The position numbers were made by a program, and so were the translations under genes. DNA of 64,000 nucleotides from Laguncularia racemosa (Eukaryota > Streptophyta > Magnoliopsida > Myrtales > Combretaceae). Below, piece by piece: positions 1 through 12,200 of this stretch. Under the pieces are notes generated by a model. That model ran no database searches. It was not told the DNA's origin and saw only the letters and a program-made list of their open reading frames with translations. The stretch lies in NCBI GenBank assembly GCA_037954665.1, contig JBBMOL010000013.1:6324001-6388000 (forward strand), read 5' to 3'. The first letter of the stretch is position 1; every line of letters starts with the position of its first letter.

Positions 1-129
1 AGGAAAAAAATAGAAAACTTGAGCCATAGGCTGGAGGAACTGGTCCTCTAAACCAAAAACTATTGTGATTCTTTTGTTTTTGGTTAATAAAGAATTCGTG
101 GGATCCTAGTTTGATTGGAGATCCTATCA
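1..129 (+). repeat. 5' LTR, truncated by window edge
   Basis: Matches bases 4992-5120 of the 3' LTR with two substitutions that I can see (near 56 and 120). It ends in CTATCA just before the primer-binding site and contains an AATAAA-like signal near 87. Confidence 0.93.
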
Positions 130-131
130 AT

Positions 132-143
132 TGGTATTAGAGC
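132..143 (+). other. Primer-binding site, initiator tRNA-Met
   Basis: TGGTATTAGAGC differs at one base from the usual plant site TGGTATCAGAGC and lies two bases after the 5' LTR. Confidence 0.9.
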
Positions 144-158
144 CACCGATCCTAGGAG

Positions 159-3100
159 ATGGCTGCTAAGAAGGCTGATAATCGGATAGAAGGAATTGAG
201 AGGGATTTGGAATCTTTTCGTGAAGAAAGGAAAAATGACAAGGAGGAGATACAGCGAGCAATTAGCCAAGTTTATCAAGATGTTCAGCAGCAAATCGATC
301 GATCTAATCAAGAAATGTGTGATCGCTTGAAATCAAAAATGAAAAGTATGATGTTGTTGGTTCTGCAAACATGGAAAAAAAATGACAATGGGGAAGGAAT
401 GGGGACAAACAAAACGGAAGAAAATCGACCCGAATTCCATCGAAGGAAAGAATTAGGAAAAGATCCCATTGAAGTAGACGTGCAATTTGAGAGCAATGAT
501 TTACAAAACGATTCGGGAAATCGTAATGACCCACATCTAGGGTTCGTGAGTAATAGGGAACTTCGGCAGGACTGTCGAACTAGGAGGATTGAGATGCCCG
601 TTTTCGCAGGAGGTGATCCGGATGGGTGGATTTATAGGGTTGAACGATTTTTTTCAGTAGGAAGATTTTCGAAAGCAGAGAAGATGGAACTGATTGGAAT
701 GAGTTAAGAAAAAGACGCGTTGATGTGGTTTCATTGGGTAGAAGGAAGAAGGCCGATAACGGATTGGCAAGAGTGCAAGAAGTTGCTGATGCAGAAGTTT
801 AGACCGGCTCATGAAGGCACGCAATGTCAAAGGTTATTAACAGTGAGGCAGATCAGCACGGTAGCTGAATATACTAGTAAGTTCCTTGAACTTGCCGCTC
901 CATTACCTGAGTTACCTGATTCTGTATTCGAAAGTACTTTCATGAATGGATTGGTGGATGACATAAGGCTGGAGGTGCAGATCTTGAAGCCAAGGGGCTT
1001 GGGTGAAATGATGGAATTAGCACAACAAGTGGAAGAGAAATTGAGAAGGATGAGTGCAAATAGGTGGAATCGTGGTGGATCAAGAGTAAGGATGGGAAAT
1101 ACTGGATCAAAGTTAGAAACTATAGTAGTGGGAAAAATGAAGGATGATCCGGCAAATAATGAAAGCCGATTTAATATGTTACCTCATAATAGGTTAATGG
1201 AAGGAAACAAAGGTCAGAACTTGGGAGGATTTAGGAGGTTGACTTTTGGAGAGTTACAAGACAAGAAAGCCAAGGGAATTTGCTTTCGATGTGATGAGAA
1301 ATTTAGTCCTGGGCATAGATGTAAGAAAATGGAATTGCAAGTATTAGCCGCAATGGATGATGAAGGGAAATTGGAGGAAGTAGATGGAGAGGAGGTAGTA
1401 GAAGAGACTCTTCAGACTATAGAATTAACTGCAGGGTCTATGATGGGCTTTACTTTTCCTAAGACGATGAAGGTAAGAGGAATGGTGGAAGGAAGAGCCA
1501 TTATTGTACTGATTGATAGTGGAGCTTCGCATAATTTCATTTCTTGGGAGTTACTGACATTATTAAATTGTCGTTTGGAGAGAACTGCGAAGTATATGGT
1601 GGCTATGGGAAATGGGACAAAGATTAGAGGAGAAGAGGTATGCAAAGGGGTGAAGTTGTCAGTTTAGGGAGTGAAAGTAGAAGAAGAATATTTACCTATG
1701 AAGTTGGGCAGCTGTGATGTCATTTTAGGAATTAAATGGCTGCAGACATTGGGGAAGGTTGTACATGATTGGAGGAAGATGACCATGGAGTTTTCACTAG
1801 AAGGGCAACCTTTTATAATTGTAGGAGATTCTGCATTATCCAAGACACCTATAAGCATGAGGAGTTTGATGCATTCCATAGATGAAGATGATTTGATATA
1901 TTTGCTGCAGTTAAGGTCACTAGGGGTGGAAGAGTCAAAGGATCTCAACTCAACTCCACTGGAAATCCGTCAGGGAATTTGGGGCAGTATTTAATTGGCC
2001 TCATAGCCTACCTCCGGAACGCGTTAAGAATCATGCAATTGTGTTAAAAGACGGCGTGAATCCTATATTAGTGAGACCCTATAAGTATTTCCCAATTTCA
2101 AAAGAAAGAAATAGAAAAATTGGTAAGGGAAATGTTGGATTCAGGAATTATAAGGCCGAGTGTTAGTCCATATGCAAGCCCCGTGTTATTGGTGAAAAAC
2201 AAGGATTGGGGGTGGCGGTTCTATGTTGATTATCGTGCCTTGAATAGAGTCACTGTGGTGGACAAATTTCCCATTCCGGCTATAGATGAGTTGTTGGATG
2301 AATTGACGGGAGCTATGGTGTTTTCTAAAATAGATCTTAAGTCCGGGTATCATCAGATTCAAATGAGGAAAGAAGACATAGAGAAGACCACATTTCGAAC
2401 CCATGAAGGACATTACGAATTACTTGTAATGCCTTTCGGATTGACAAATGCTCCAGCTACGTTTCAATCTCTCATGAATCATATTTTTAAACCTTACTTG
2501 AGAAAATTTGTGTTAATGTTTTTTGATGATATTTTAGTTTACAGTAGGAGCATTATTGACCATGTGCATCACCTGCGGCTGGTTTTGGGAGTGCTGTTAT
2601 CTCAACAATTATATGCCAACCCAAAGAAATGTGTTTTCGGACAAGAAACCTTAAGTATCTCGGTCATATTGTTTCACAAGAAGGAGTGGCAGCTGATATG
2701 AAAAAGATTCAAGTGATGGTGACTTGGCCAAGACCCAAAAATGTCAAAGAATTACGAAGCTTCTTGGGACTAATCGGATATTATAGAAAGTTTGTCAAAG
2801 ATTATGGGGAAATTGCATGGCCACTGACCCAACTTCTTAGAAAAGAAAATTTCAAATGGACTGAGGAGAGTGAGGAGGCGTTTAGGCAGCTCAAACAAGC
2901 TATATGACCAGAGCACCAGTCCTTGCATTACCCGACTTCTCCAAACCATTTGTTGTGGAGACTGATGCATCGTCTCATGCCATTGGAGCAGTGTTGATGC
3001 AAAACAGTAAGCCTATCGCTTACTATAGTCAGGCTTTGTCTGGAGTCAGACGATATAAATCAGCATATGAACGTGAATTGTTGGCCATTGTCTTGGCAGT

Positions 3101-4868
3101 TAAGAGGTGATGTTCATATTTGCTGGGACATCAGTTTATTATAAGGACAGATCAACAACCACTCAAATTTTTGCTAGAACAACGGGAAGTTCATCCAGAT
3201 TACCAACGATGGTTGTCCAAGTTGTTGGGCTATGACTTTACTATTGAGTACAAGACTAGTAGGGAGAATAGGGTCGCAGATGCATTGTCCAAAATATCTC
3301 ATGATACGGAGTTGATGGCAGTATCCGTAGATAGCTTACTGGATTTGGATAAAGTGATGGAGGAGATTGCTACAGATCCTAAATTGTCCAAGTTAAAAGC
3401 AGAGATTTTGGTAGATGGGGGAGCTCACCCTCCGTTTACAGTGGTTCAAGACTGCCTCTTGTATAAGGATCGACTAGTCATTCCTAGAACTTCCTCATTA
3501 ATTCCGTCATTGATGGCTGACAGTCATCGCAGTCATGTTGCAGGCCATGGAGGAGCTCTTAAGACTTATAAGAGGTTAGCAAGAGCGCTGTACTAGGAGG
3601 GGATGAAACGGGATGTGTATAAATTTGTCGCAGAGTGCCTTACATGTCAGCAAAATAAATATATGTCACTCTCTCCAGCTGGTCTTTTGCAGCCCTTGCC
3701 AGTGCCCTTGCAAGTGTGGGAGGACATTGCTATGGATTTTATTGAGGAACTGCCTAAATCAAGAGGATTTTCTGCTATCTTAGTAGTTGTCCACAGACTT
3801 AGTAAGTATGCTCATTTCATCCCATTGAAACACCCCTACACAACACAATCAGTAGCAACTATCTTTGTTAAGGAAGTGGTACGGTTACATGGCTATCCAC
3901 GTTCTATTGTCTTCGATCGCGATAAGATTTTTCTCAGCAAATTTTGGACAGAATTGTTCCGATTACAGGACACCCTTCTACAGCATAGCTCTGCATATCA
4001 TCCTCAAACGGATGGTCAAACCGAGGTAGTGAACAAGTGTTTGGAAGCATACTTGAGATGTTTTACCAGCCAGCAACCTCAGTGCTGGATTCATTGGTTA
4101 AGCTGGGCTGAGTATTGTTATAATACTTCTTTTCATTCCACTTTGGGTACTACACCCTTCAAGGTGTTGTATGGCTGAGATCCTCCTAGGCTTATCAGTT
4201 ATCATACTCACTCTACGGCCTTTGATTCTGTTGATACCTTGTTACAAGAACGAGACCGTTTTCTATTTGAGTTATGTCATCATCTCTTACTCGCTCAACA
4301 GAGGATGAAGTTACAAGCGAATGAGAAGCGACAAGAGTTAGAGTTTCAGATTGGCAATAAAGTTTTTGTCAAATTGGCACCTTATTGTCAGCATTCGTTG
4401 GGCAAACGAAGTAGTGAGAAGCTAGCACCTCGTTATTTTGGCCCTTTTGAGATTCTTAAACAAATTGGGGCTGTGGCATATCAGTTACAATTACCTTCTT
4501 CAGCCCGAGTACATCCAGTTTTTCATGTTTCTCAACTTCGAAAGGTTTTGGGACCAAATGACGTAGCCACAAATGTTCCTGACCAGTTGCTTCTCCCAGT
4601 CAGCATGCAAGTGAAGCCGGTTGCCTTACTTGCCATTCGCAATCTTTCTGTTGGTCCGGGATTGGAAGTATTGATCCAATGGCTGGACCTCTCCCCTTCT
4701 GAAGCCACTTGGGAACCTTTTGCTGATATTGTTGTCAGATTTCCTGAGTTTCACCTTGAGGACAAGGTGAAATTGATGGGGGGGAGTAATGATAGACCTA
4801 TCATAACTCGAGTGTATGTTAGGTGGAAGAAGGGAGAAGTTGGGCAGGAAGAGAAATTAGTTGATTAG
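159..4868 (+). pseudogene. Decayed gag-pol polyprotein of the short-LTR chromovirus
   Basis: Gag fills roughly 159-1290 and ends in a zinc knuckle (CFRC...GHRC, 1281-1322). A protease DSGAS motif follows at about 1515. Reverse transcriptase runs about 2120-2900 with FDDI at 2522-2533, then RNase H (about 2904-3290), integrase with its HHCC finger (about 3510-3660) and catalytic core to about 4178, and a C-terminal chromodomain-like segment (about 4600-4770). In-frame stops lie at 705-707, 1665-1667, 3108-3110, 3594-3596 and 4176-4178. The reading frame changes near 1970-1990, 2085-2105, 2640-2655 and 2900. No functional polyprotein can be made. Four of the five stops are one C-to-T or G-to-A step from Trp, Arg or Gln codons that fit the context, which suggests decay of methylated cytosines (inference). 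Confidence 0.93.
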
Positions 4869-4964
4869 TTGGTTATCTATTGAAATTAGTTAGAGAGGTT
4901 GCTAACTACCCAACATGGGGTTGTTAGAAAACCCAAGTTTGTTAATAGTAAATACTTAGTATGT

Positions 4965-4973
4965 AAGGGAGGA
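4965..4973 (+). other. Polypurine tract
   Basis: AAGGGAGGA lies immediately before the TG that opens the 3' LTR, the expected position of the plus-strand primer. Confidence 0.85.
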
Positions 4974-5120
4974 TGTTATTCGAGGAAGGATAGGAAAAAA
5001 ATAGAAAACTTGAGCCATAGGCTGGAGGAACTGGTCCTCTAAACCAGAAACTATTGTGATTCTTTTGTTTTTGGTTAATAAAGAATTCGTGGGATCCTAG
5101 TTTGATTGGGGATCCTATCA
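4974..5120 (+). repeat. 3' LTR (147 bp)
   Basis: Begins TGTTATTCG and ends CTATCA, and matches the 5' LTR almost perfectly. It carries an AATAAA signal near 5087. Confidence 0.93.
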
Positions 5121-5954
5121 GACCCCTGCAGTTGATATACTCACAAAGGGAAACAGCTAGCTGTGGCCTTAGCTCCAATGCGAGACTCGGTTCACTTGAG
5201 GAGCCTTCCCACTAGCCCCTTGTGGTCCAACCTTTTTATTCCACCCTCAATTAGACCATATCCACACCAACCAGATGTGTTTCATTGGAACCCAGCACAA
5301 TCAGGTATTTACTCCATTTAAAATGGGTATGCTTTCTTGGTGCCTCCTCCTCCTCCAGCTCATGGAGTAAGGTTGTTTGGAATCCCACAAGTGTCCCTTG
5401 ACACTCCTTTTTTCATTGGTTCGATTGGCTTGGCAAGCTCTATACTCTGGACAGAATGATGGCATGGGGCATTACGAACTCCACTACTTGCTATTTGTGT
5501 ACAAGAGGCAACGAAGACCATGCCCACCTTTTCTTTGAATGTGCATTCTCCTCCCTCCTTTGGGATAAAATCAGTCAAGACTTGGAATTTCCGGCTTCTT
5601 TCTCTTCTTGGTCTGGGGTCACTGCTGGCTTAATAGCTTCAGTTGGGTCCAAGTCTGACAAGATCCACATGTGGAGATGCTCTCTTGCTGCATCAGTCTA
5701 TTGCTTATGGCGAACAAGAAACAATGTTTGAATCGAGAAAGCTATCCCACATCCGCTTTCGATAGCCACCCAAACCCTAGCTTATACTAGACTTAATCAC
5801 TCTTCATGTTGAGTTTACTTTTGTTCCCTGCAGTGTTTCTGTATACTCATCTTATTAAATCGAGTAGCTGTGTAAACCTCACCATCTTTTGATGGCTTAT
5901 ACATTCTTCCCTTTTCTTAATGATGTTTTGATTTATCAAAAAAAAAAAAAAAAC
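5121..5954 (+). mobile_element. LINE 3' end with RT zinc-binding domain and poly-A tail
   Basis: The frame at 5456-5731 encodes the zinc-binding domain found at the C-terminus of plant L1-type LINE ORF2 proteins: a CYLC pair (from 5489), then HLFFEC and LLWDKI. An upstream piece at about 5405-5455 (FHWFDWLGKLYTLDRM) belongs to the same domain. Several stops interrupt the frame, so it is a dead copy. A 3' UTR follows and ends in a run of about 17 A at 5938-5954, the normal LINE terminus. The 5' part is absent or lies left of the gypsy insertion. Confidence 0.82.
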
Positions 5955-6279
5955 CTATATATATCATCATCACCCAAAAATACATGTCAAGTTTTAATAC
6001 ACAGCTCTCATACTACACAATGAGATGACTGAGACCCTCTCATATCTAATGGCCAAAAACCTCCCACTACTGCTTGATCAAAATCAAGCTGTCTCTACTC
6101 CCTATACACTCTGGCACCACACTAAAAATTTATTTTTTTCGGTAATTCACTAAAAATTTATTTTAGCAAGCATTATTCCTTAAACACTTAAGCTACAAAT
6201 TGCTACAATAGCTGAAGCAATACCTGAAGGTGGAAGACATAAAAATGCATTTATTGACAATGACCAGCTCAAAATTTAC
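5955..6279. other. ALG5 intron or 3' flank, no gene seen
   Basis: AT-rich sequence between the LINE tail and the donor of ALG5 exon 9. I looked on the minus strand for the expected next ALG5 exon (continuing after LKR with Trp-Cys-Phe-Asp) and did not find it. Confidence 0.6.
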
Positions 6280-9200
6280 CTTTTTAATCGAATGTTAGTG
6301 AAAAGTTTCCTAGCAGCAGCCCTAGTGAACATCTTGAAACCACACTGCAAATAAAATAAAACTCAAATGGTGGTAAATCATTACAAAAACAGCTAAAATG
6401 CATTAACTACAAAGGCCAGCTTTTTATTGGCCAAGTCTAACAAGGGCAATCTTTGGACAGGGCAACTAAAAGAAAATTACCTGAGTGTCACGAACTCCAG
6501 AACCAGCAGTTAATATGACAACAATGTGGAAACCCTTCATCAGAAAGTTGCGGTACCACTTCCTCTAGAAACATGGAGAACATTGTTTAGGAATAACAAA
6601 AGATCACAAGCGTATTGACACCACAACAAAAATTAGGAACGCTAACCGTTGCCAGAGCCTTCTCCTCAAGATGAGCACGGGAACCAAAAGCAGCTATAGG
6701 AACATCAGACGTTCCACAACTTGGATCACTAACTCCTGAATCTCCACAATTTAATTCCTTTCTGCCAACTGCATGAATCTGACAGGCAATACATCAGTGT
6801 GTCTTGACCAGACAAGGTCATATTCATTTCTTTTTTAACAAAATTATTCGCTTAATTAGTATTATAGATTCAAAATCAACCCAATCCACAGACTAGGTAT
6901 TCATCAAACCTGATTTTCTAATTTCTCAAGATCATCCACCCTGGTTGCTCCATCTGCATCTAGCATCAAAACTAATTCCCCACGTGAATGCAGCATTCCC
7001 TGTTTTACAATGCTTTCACAAAGGTAAAAAGCTTCAATCAATTTCTTATCATCCAGATATAAGTGAATTTACCATGAAAGAAAGATGGAGATTTACAAGT
7101 AAGATCTAACTCACTTTTCGGATAGCCTCTCCCTTGCCATGGTTTCTACCAAGAAGAATAACTCTCACATTATCTACAGAGTATTTCTTCACAAAGTTGA
7201 ATGCTACTTTTTTTGTACCATCCTTACTCCCATCATCAACAATTATAATCTATTAAACAATAAAGCTTTGAAAGATAATTCTGAAAGAATAAACATAGAT
7301 GCAACAGCAGATGTAGACATATGAAAGACAGGAACTAAATTTTGATTAGAAAAAAGATACAATCTAATTACACTACAAAACATGCAAACTTATACTTTGG
7401 GATCATACCAAAATCATAACTTTCAACAACAGATAATTAAAACGAGCATTGGAAGTATTTGAAAGAAAGTGAATATGTAAAATGAGAAAAGGGCAAAAAT
7501 TTAAATATGATGACCACGGAGACAATGATTCAACATACAAAACAGGGGGAAATATGGAAATTTAACTTATGTGAAGGAATTCATGTTTGACCTATGTGAA
7601 GGATTTTTATTTGATTTTTGTGAAGGGTTTCATCCTCAACAAACCATCTCTCTGACCTCAACAAATTGTGAACCCTAGAAAACAAAACCTCTAATGAAGC
7701 ATTTGCTGGTAGGAGATGTCAAATAAACTTTGCACTGAGGAGCACTATTTTGGTAGTTCCTAAAAGAGCAAATTGCAAAAAGGTGACCTATAATTTTTGT
7801 CATTTGCAAAGAGATAACCTGTGTTTTGTTTCTAACAAAAAGGTGACCTGTATTTTTTAATCTTATGTCAATAATAAATGTTGACAGTGTCCATAATGAC
7901 TTGCAAACAGGTTGTCACCCATACTTTCTGATTCTGAATTTCGTGGAATATGTTGTGGAATACTTATTTTTATGTGAAATTGTGTTTCTTGATGAAGGCT
8001 GTATTTATGTGAAACATATGAACTGAACACACAAAGATATAAATATGGATTTCTAATGATAGTCTACTGCCTTTTGCGTATTCTGTTACTCGTTACCAAT
8101 AGATTCATTTTTGCAGGTCAAAATGATTTTCTTTATGATTCTGGAACTCTCAAAGTGGCAAATGATGGTGTCACTATTGCTCGAGCTATCAAATTTTCAG
8201 ATGCAACTGAAAATGCTGGAGCAATGGTAGTCCAAGAGGTTACTCATAGTCTTTAGTTATTTGTCTCCTAGAAGCTTCTGCGGCTGTAAATTTGGAACTA
8301 GCTTTTCTTAGCATGGGAGATGTATATTGTTACTCGTAATCACTGTTTATTTGTCTCTTGGGAGTTTCTATTGCTGTAAGTTTGGAACTAACTTTTCTTA
8401 GTATGGAAGATGTATGTTGTTACTAGTTATTTGTCTCTTGGAAGTTGTTGCTGTAAATTTGGAACTAGCTCTTCTCAGTATAGGAGATGTACACTGACAC
8501 ATGCCATTTTTTATTGTTGACATAAAAATAAAATACAAAAGTCACCCCTTTGTAAATAACTCAAAACAAAGGTCACCATTTTGTAATTTACTCTTCCTAA
8601 AACGCAATATATTTTCTTAGCTTCTAAGAAGCATTTACAAGTGGCTCCATTCACAAGGTTTGATATTAGTGCCCTCCTAAGTTGATACCTTTTATTTGTC
8701 CAAGGAAAGAAAGCAGATACAGCCCAAGGAACTAGATCCACTCTAATTTAGATGCCATACCAACATGAATGCCCCTTTAAAAACAAGCTTTGACTATAAG
8801 AGATGCATATGCTGTGTTTGCTGTATTCTAATGTTCAAGTCAAATGTAGTGAGCCATTACCAAACAAAGAAAAAGAAAGGAAAAGGATCTCAAAAAGAAA
8901 AGCAGCTTTATTACCTCATAAGAAAATGACTCGTCCTTTGCTGCACGTTGTTGGAGATAACTACAAAAAGAATAGCACGGGGATATGCTTTGTTATCAAG
9001 CTACCAACTCAACAGTCAGTAGTAAAATCTACAAAATGTAATAGGAGATAAAACTATAAAGCATTATGCTATGCCATATATAATGGGTAAAATATCAACA
9101 AATCAGGAGTGTATTCCTGTTTTTAGGGTGTCATCATGAAGAGATTTATTAAAACAAATTCATAGAGATTCGATTTTTTTTTTTTCCTTTTTTACCATGA

Positions 9201-12200
9201 CCCATGTAGATAACCCCTAGAATTGCATAAAGCATAAAATTAGGACACATGGAACCATGTAAGCCAAGGTAACAAAACATAACACAATCATAACTGAAAA
9301 AAAAAAAAAAAAAAAAGGACACATAAGCATAGACATCTTCTGCAGAAATTCATAGATTTTGCCTGGGAATTGTAAATTTAGTGCCTGATTTATAGATAGA
9401 AATATCTGTCCATGCACTATCTGGTTTAGTTTATAGTGAATTAAGAAATATTTGTGATTACGCTGTGTAAATCCCCTTCTCAGGGACCCATCATGATCAG
9501 ATTTTTTTCTAATTAATGATAATTACTTAACTTATAAGGAGAGGAAAACCTTGTGCAGAAATTCTGCCTAACTAGTTGACAACATGACACCCATAGACAT
9601 GTCTACAGGAATAACTTCCATAGATGGCTGCTGTTGCAATTTATTCTTTATTTTATTTATTTGTTGCATGTAACAGTGGTCCTTAAACCAAGGACCTTAA
9701 AAATTTGTTGAAGTAGTACCAAAACTGTAACCACTAGGATCTATGCCTACCGTTTGAAAGTATTAAAACCTCTATTGTCATAACAAACCTAATAACTAAA
9801 AGCAACCATTCCAGATACATTGACAAAAAGGACAGAAAAAAAATCTAGAATCAAAATCACCAGGAATTAGAAGCACATGATATGACCCCTCAATTCATGA
9901 AGAAACATACTGGACACGAAAGGTCATAAAAGACAATGGATGACAGAAAGGGAATATCTTTCAAATACAGAGGGCAAAAGATCCTGTTTTATTACAGCAA
10001 TTGGACCAGTTACCTCTTAAGTACATCACCATTGATTCAAGCATTTATTATCCCACCTACAAAGTGTAAGTATCCAAGAAAGGGCCTCCGCAACCTCATT
10101 CAAGAAAACCTCTAAACATAACCACTGGGTCTAGTTTGCAATATGTTATAGCCTCAATAAGCCATAAATTATTTTAAACATAAGTATCTGAAATTTTGAA
10201 AAACAACGATTTCATGTTCCCCAAGGCTCTCCAATCTCCACTACCACATCCCCATAAAAAATGATTCAAGTAACAAACTTTGCAAAGCCCAAAATATGAA
10301 TGAAAGTAGAAGATATTGCATTTTAACCACATAAGAAGAAAGAATATAATTCCAAAACAAATCAAGGGAAAAAGACCACCTTTGAATTGTAAGGAAAGAT
10401 GATTGGCCAAAAATAATATAAGGAAAATTTGCTCATAGGGGCACCACCATAAAGAGGCTATACCATGATTCTTTTGAAACTTTTAACATTGCAAACTCAT
10501 TATAGTAGCACTCATAAAATCATAAAAAAATTTCACAAATACCAACTGATTCAGACATGGAATACAAATATTGTGCCATAACCATAAATAGAACAGGTTC
10601 TTCACATAAACTTGTACTTACTTCAAGATTTCAGTAAGAGCTGCAGGGAGTCTATGCACTTCATTGTATGCAGGGACTACTAGAGACAAATACTTCTCGG
10701 GGGGATCAAATATTGATGGACAACGCACCTGCAAAATGACTAGGAGTATCACTGGAAAAGAAGAAAAAGTCCCTCATTGGTTCAAGTCAGAAAAATTTAG
10801 ACAGCAAGGTTCATCTTCGTTCTTTAAATTAAGCTACTCAAAGACAATAAAAGAAGAGCATCTACTTTGCCACTTTGCACCTTAAATAATGTTTTCATCT
10901 TAACACCTTAACTTCTGACAACACATAAAATATGGAAGGTTCAATATGGTAAGTCATTCTTGATTTACACAGCATAGAATTCTTTTTTAATATGGAAGGT
11001 GAAAATCAATTTTAATATAGTCATTACATTAAAAGTATACGGGTTTTTAAAATTAAATTGATTTTCGAAATTCATGTATAGTAAAATTGATCACAAATTC
11101 ATGGATAGTAAAATTGAAATCTGGATTCACTCGCCCAGGTATATAACATTAATCATTTTCTGAATCCAGATTTCAATTTTACTATCCATGAATTTAAAAA
11201 ATCAATTTTAATATAGTCATTACATTAAAAGTATACGGGTTTTTAAAATTAAATTGATTTTCGAAATTCATGTATAGTAAAATTGATCACAAATTCATGG
11301 ATAGTAAAATTGAAATCTGGATTCAGAAAATGATTAATGTTATATACCTGGGCGAGTGAATCCAGATTTCAATTTTACTATCCATGAATTTATGGTATGT
11401 CATTCTTGATTTACACAGCATAGAATTCTTTTTCTTTTTTTTTTTTTTGGATAAATGCATAGAATTCAGAATCAGGTAAGACAGAACAATAATCACATAT
11501 CGGAAAATGCTCTCAAGTTCAACAATCTCTATGATCCACATTGACTAAGTCTTTATATATCCATACCTCAAGGCATGTTTCTTTCATGAATATTTTATTA
11601 CCTAGCTAACCTATGTTGGTACTACTCGATCAAATATTACATTGCTGAATCAAATAACATTATCAATATGGACCCAATAGTCCAACAGGTGCACTAAATG
11701 TCCAATAAGGCTAAGATTGGAACCTCTACTAAATGCAACTAATAGCTGACTGAAGATCTTGCGGATGAAGTAGCTCTGCAAAGAAACATGCTTCTGAAGG
11801 ACTTCGCCAATAGCATTTGTCAAATCTGGATATAAGGACATATACCTCAGCATGCCATTTGCTTCACATGTGCCATAGAATCATTCCATATAAAAACTTT
11901 ATCCACATTGGAGAAACAACTACACAAAACGTAATCCTCTTTGGGATTTATACTATTTTTTATGGCTTTAGCATTTTGTATTGGCTTAATTAATTTAAGT
12001 TAGGCTTATTGTGTTTTATTCCAGAAAGAAAATGGATCCAAAATAAGAGGCAGCATTTTATCATTGCTGCCCTGTATTACTGCTTGATCCCAATACTTCA
12101 CTAAAGCTGAAACAATTTGGTTCATCTAAGAAAGTACATTAATATGAAAAACCCAGTGAAGCAAACAAATTAGAACATCCAAGATGGATGCCTTCGATAT

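Larger units (their letters stand above)
1..5120 (+). mobile_element. Ty3/gypsy chromovirus with short LTRs, Reina-like, inactive
   Basis: LTR retrotransposon entered 18 bases inside its 5' LTR. The parts occur in order: 5' LTR, initiator tRNA-Met primer site, gag, protease, reverse transcriptase, RNase H, integrase, chromodomain-like C-terminus, polypurine tract, 3' LTR. The 147-bp LTRs are very short, which together with the domain order suggests the Reina clade; clade assignment is inference. The element sits directly against LINE sequence, so it appears to have inserted into an older LINE. The right target duplication would be GACCC (5121-5125), but its left partner is outside the window. 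Confidence 0.93.
7757..8602. mobile_element. Mutator-like (Pack-MULE type) element with 9-bp target duplication
   Basis: The element spans 7766-8593 inside ALG5 intron 4. Its ends are inverted: the left begins GAGCAAATTGCAAAAAGG and the right, reverse-complemented, begins GAGTAAATTACAAAATGG. Looser inverted similarity continues for about 100 bp. Exact 9-bp duplications TTCCTAAAA flank it at 7757-7765 and 8594-8602, the length produced by Mutator transposases. At 828 bp it has no transposase and is non-autonomous. It carries one exon of a chaperonin-60 gene and a three-unit minisatellite. Confidence 0.88.

Noticed and set aside
8803..9051. Plus-strand ORF of 82 codons
   Set aside because: It overlaps ALG5 exon 4 on the opposite strand and has no recognisable features.
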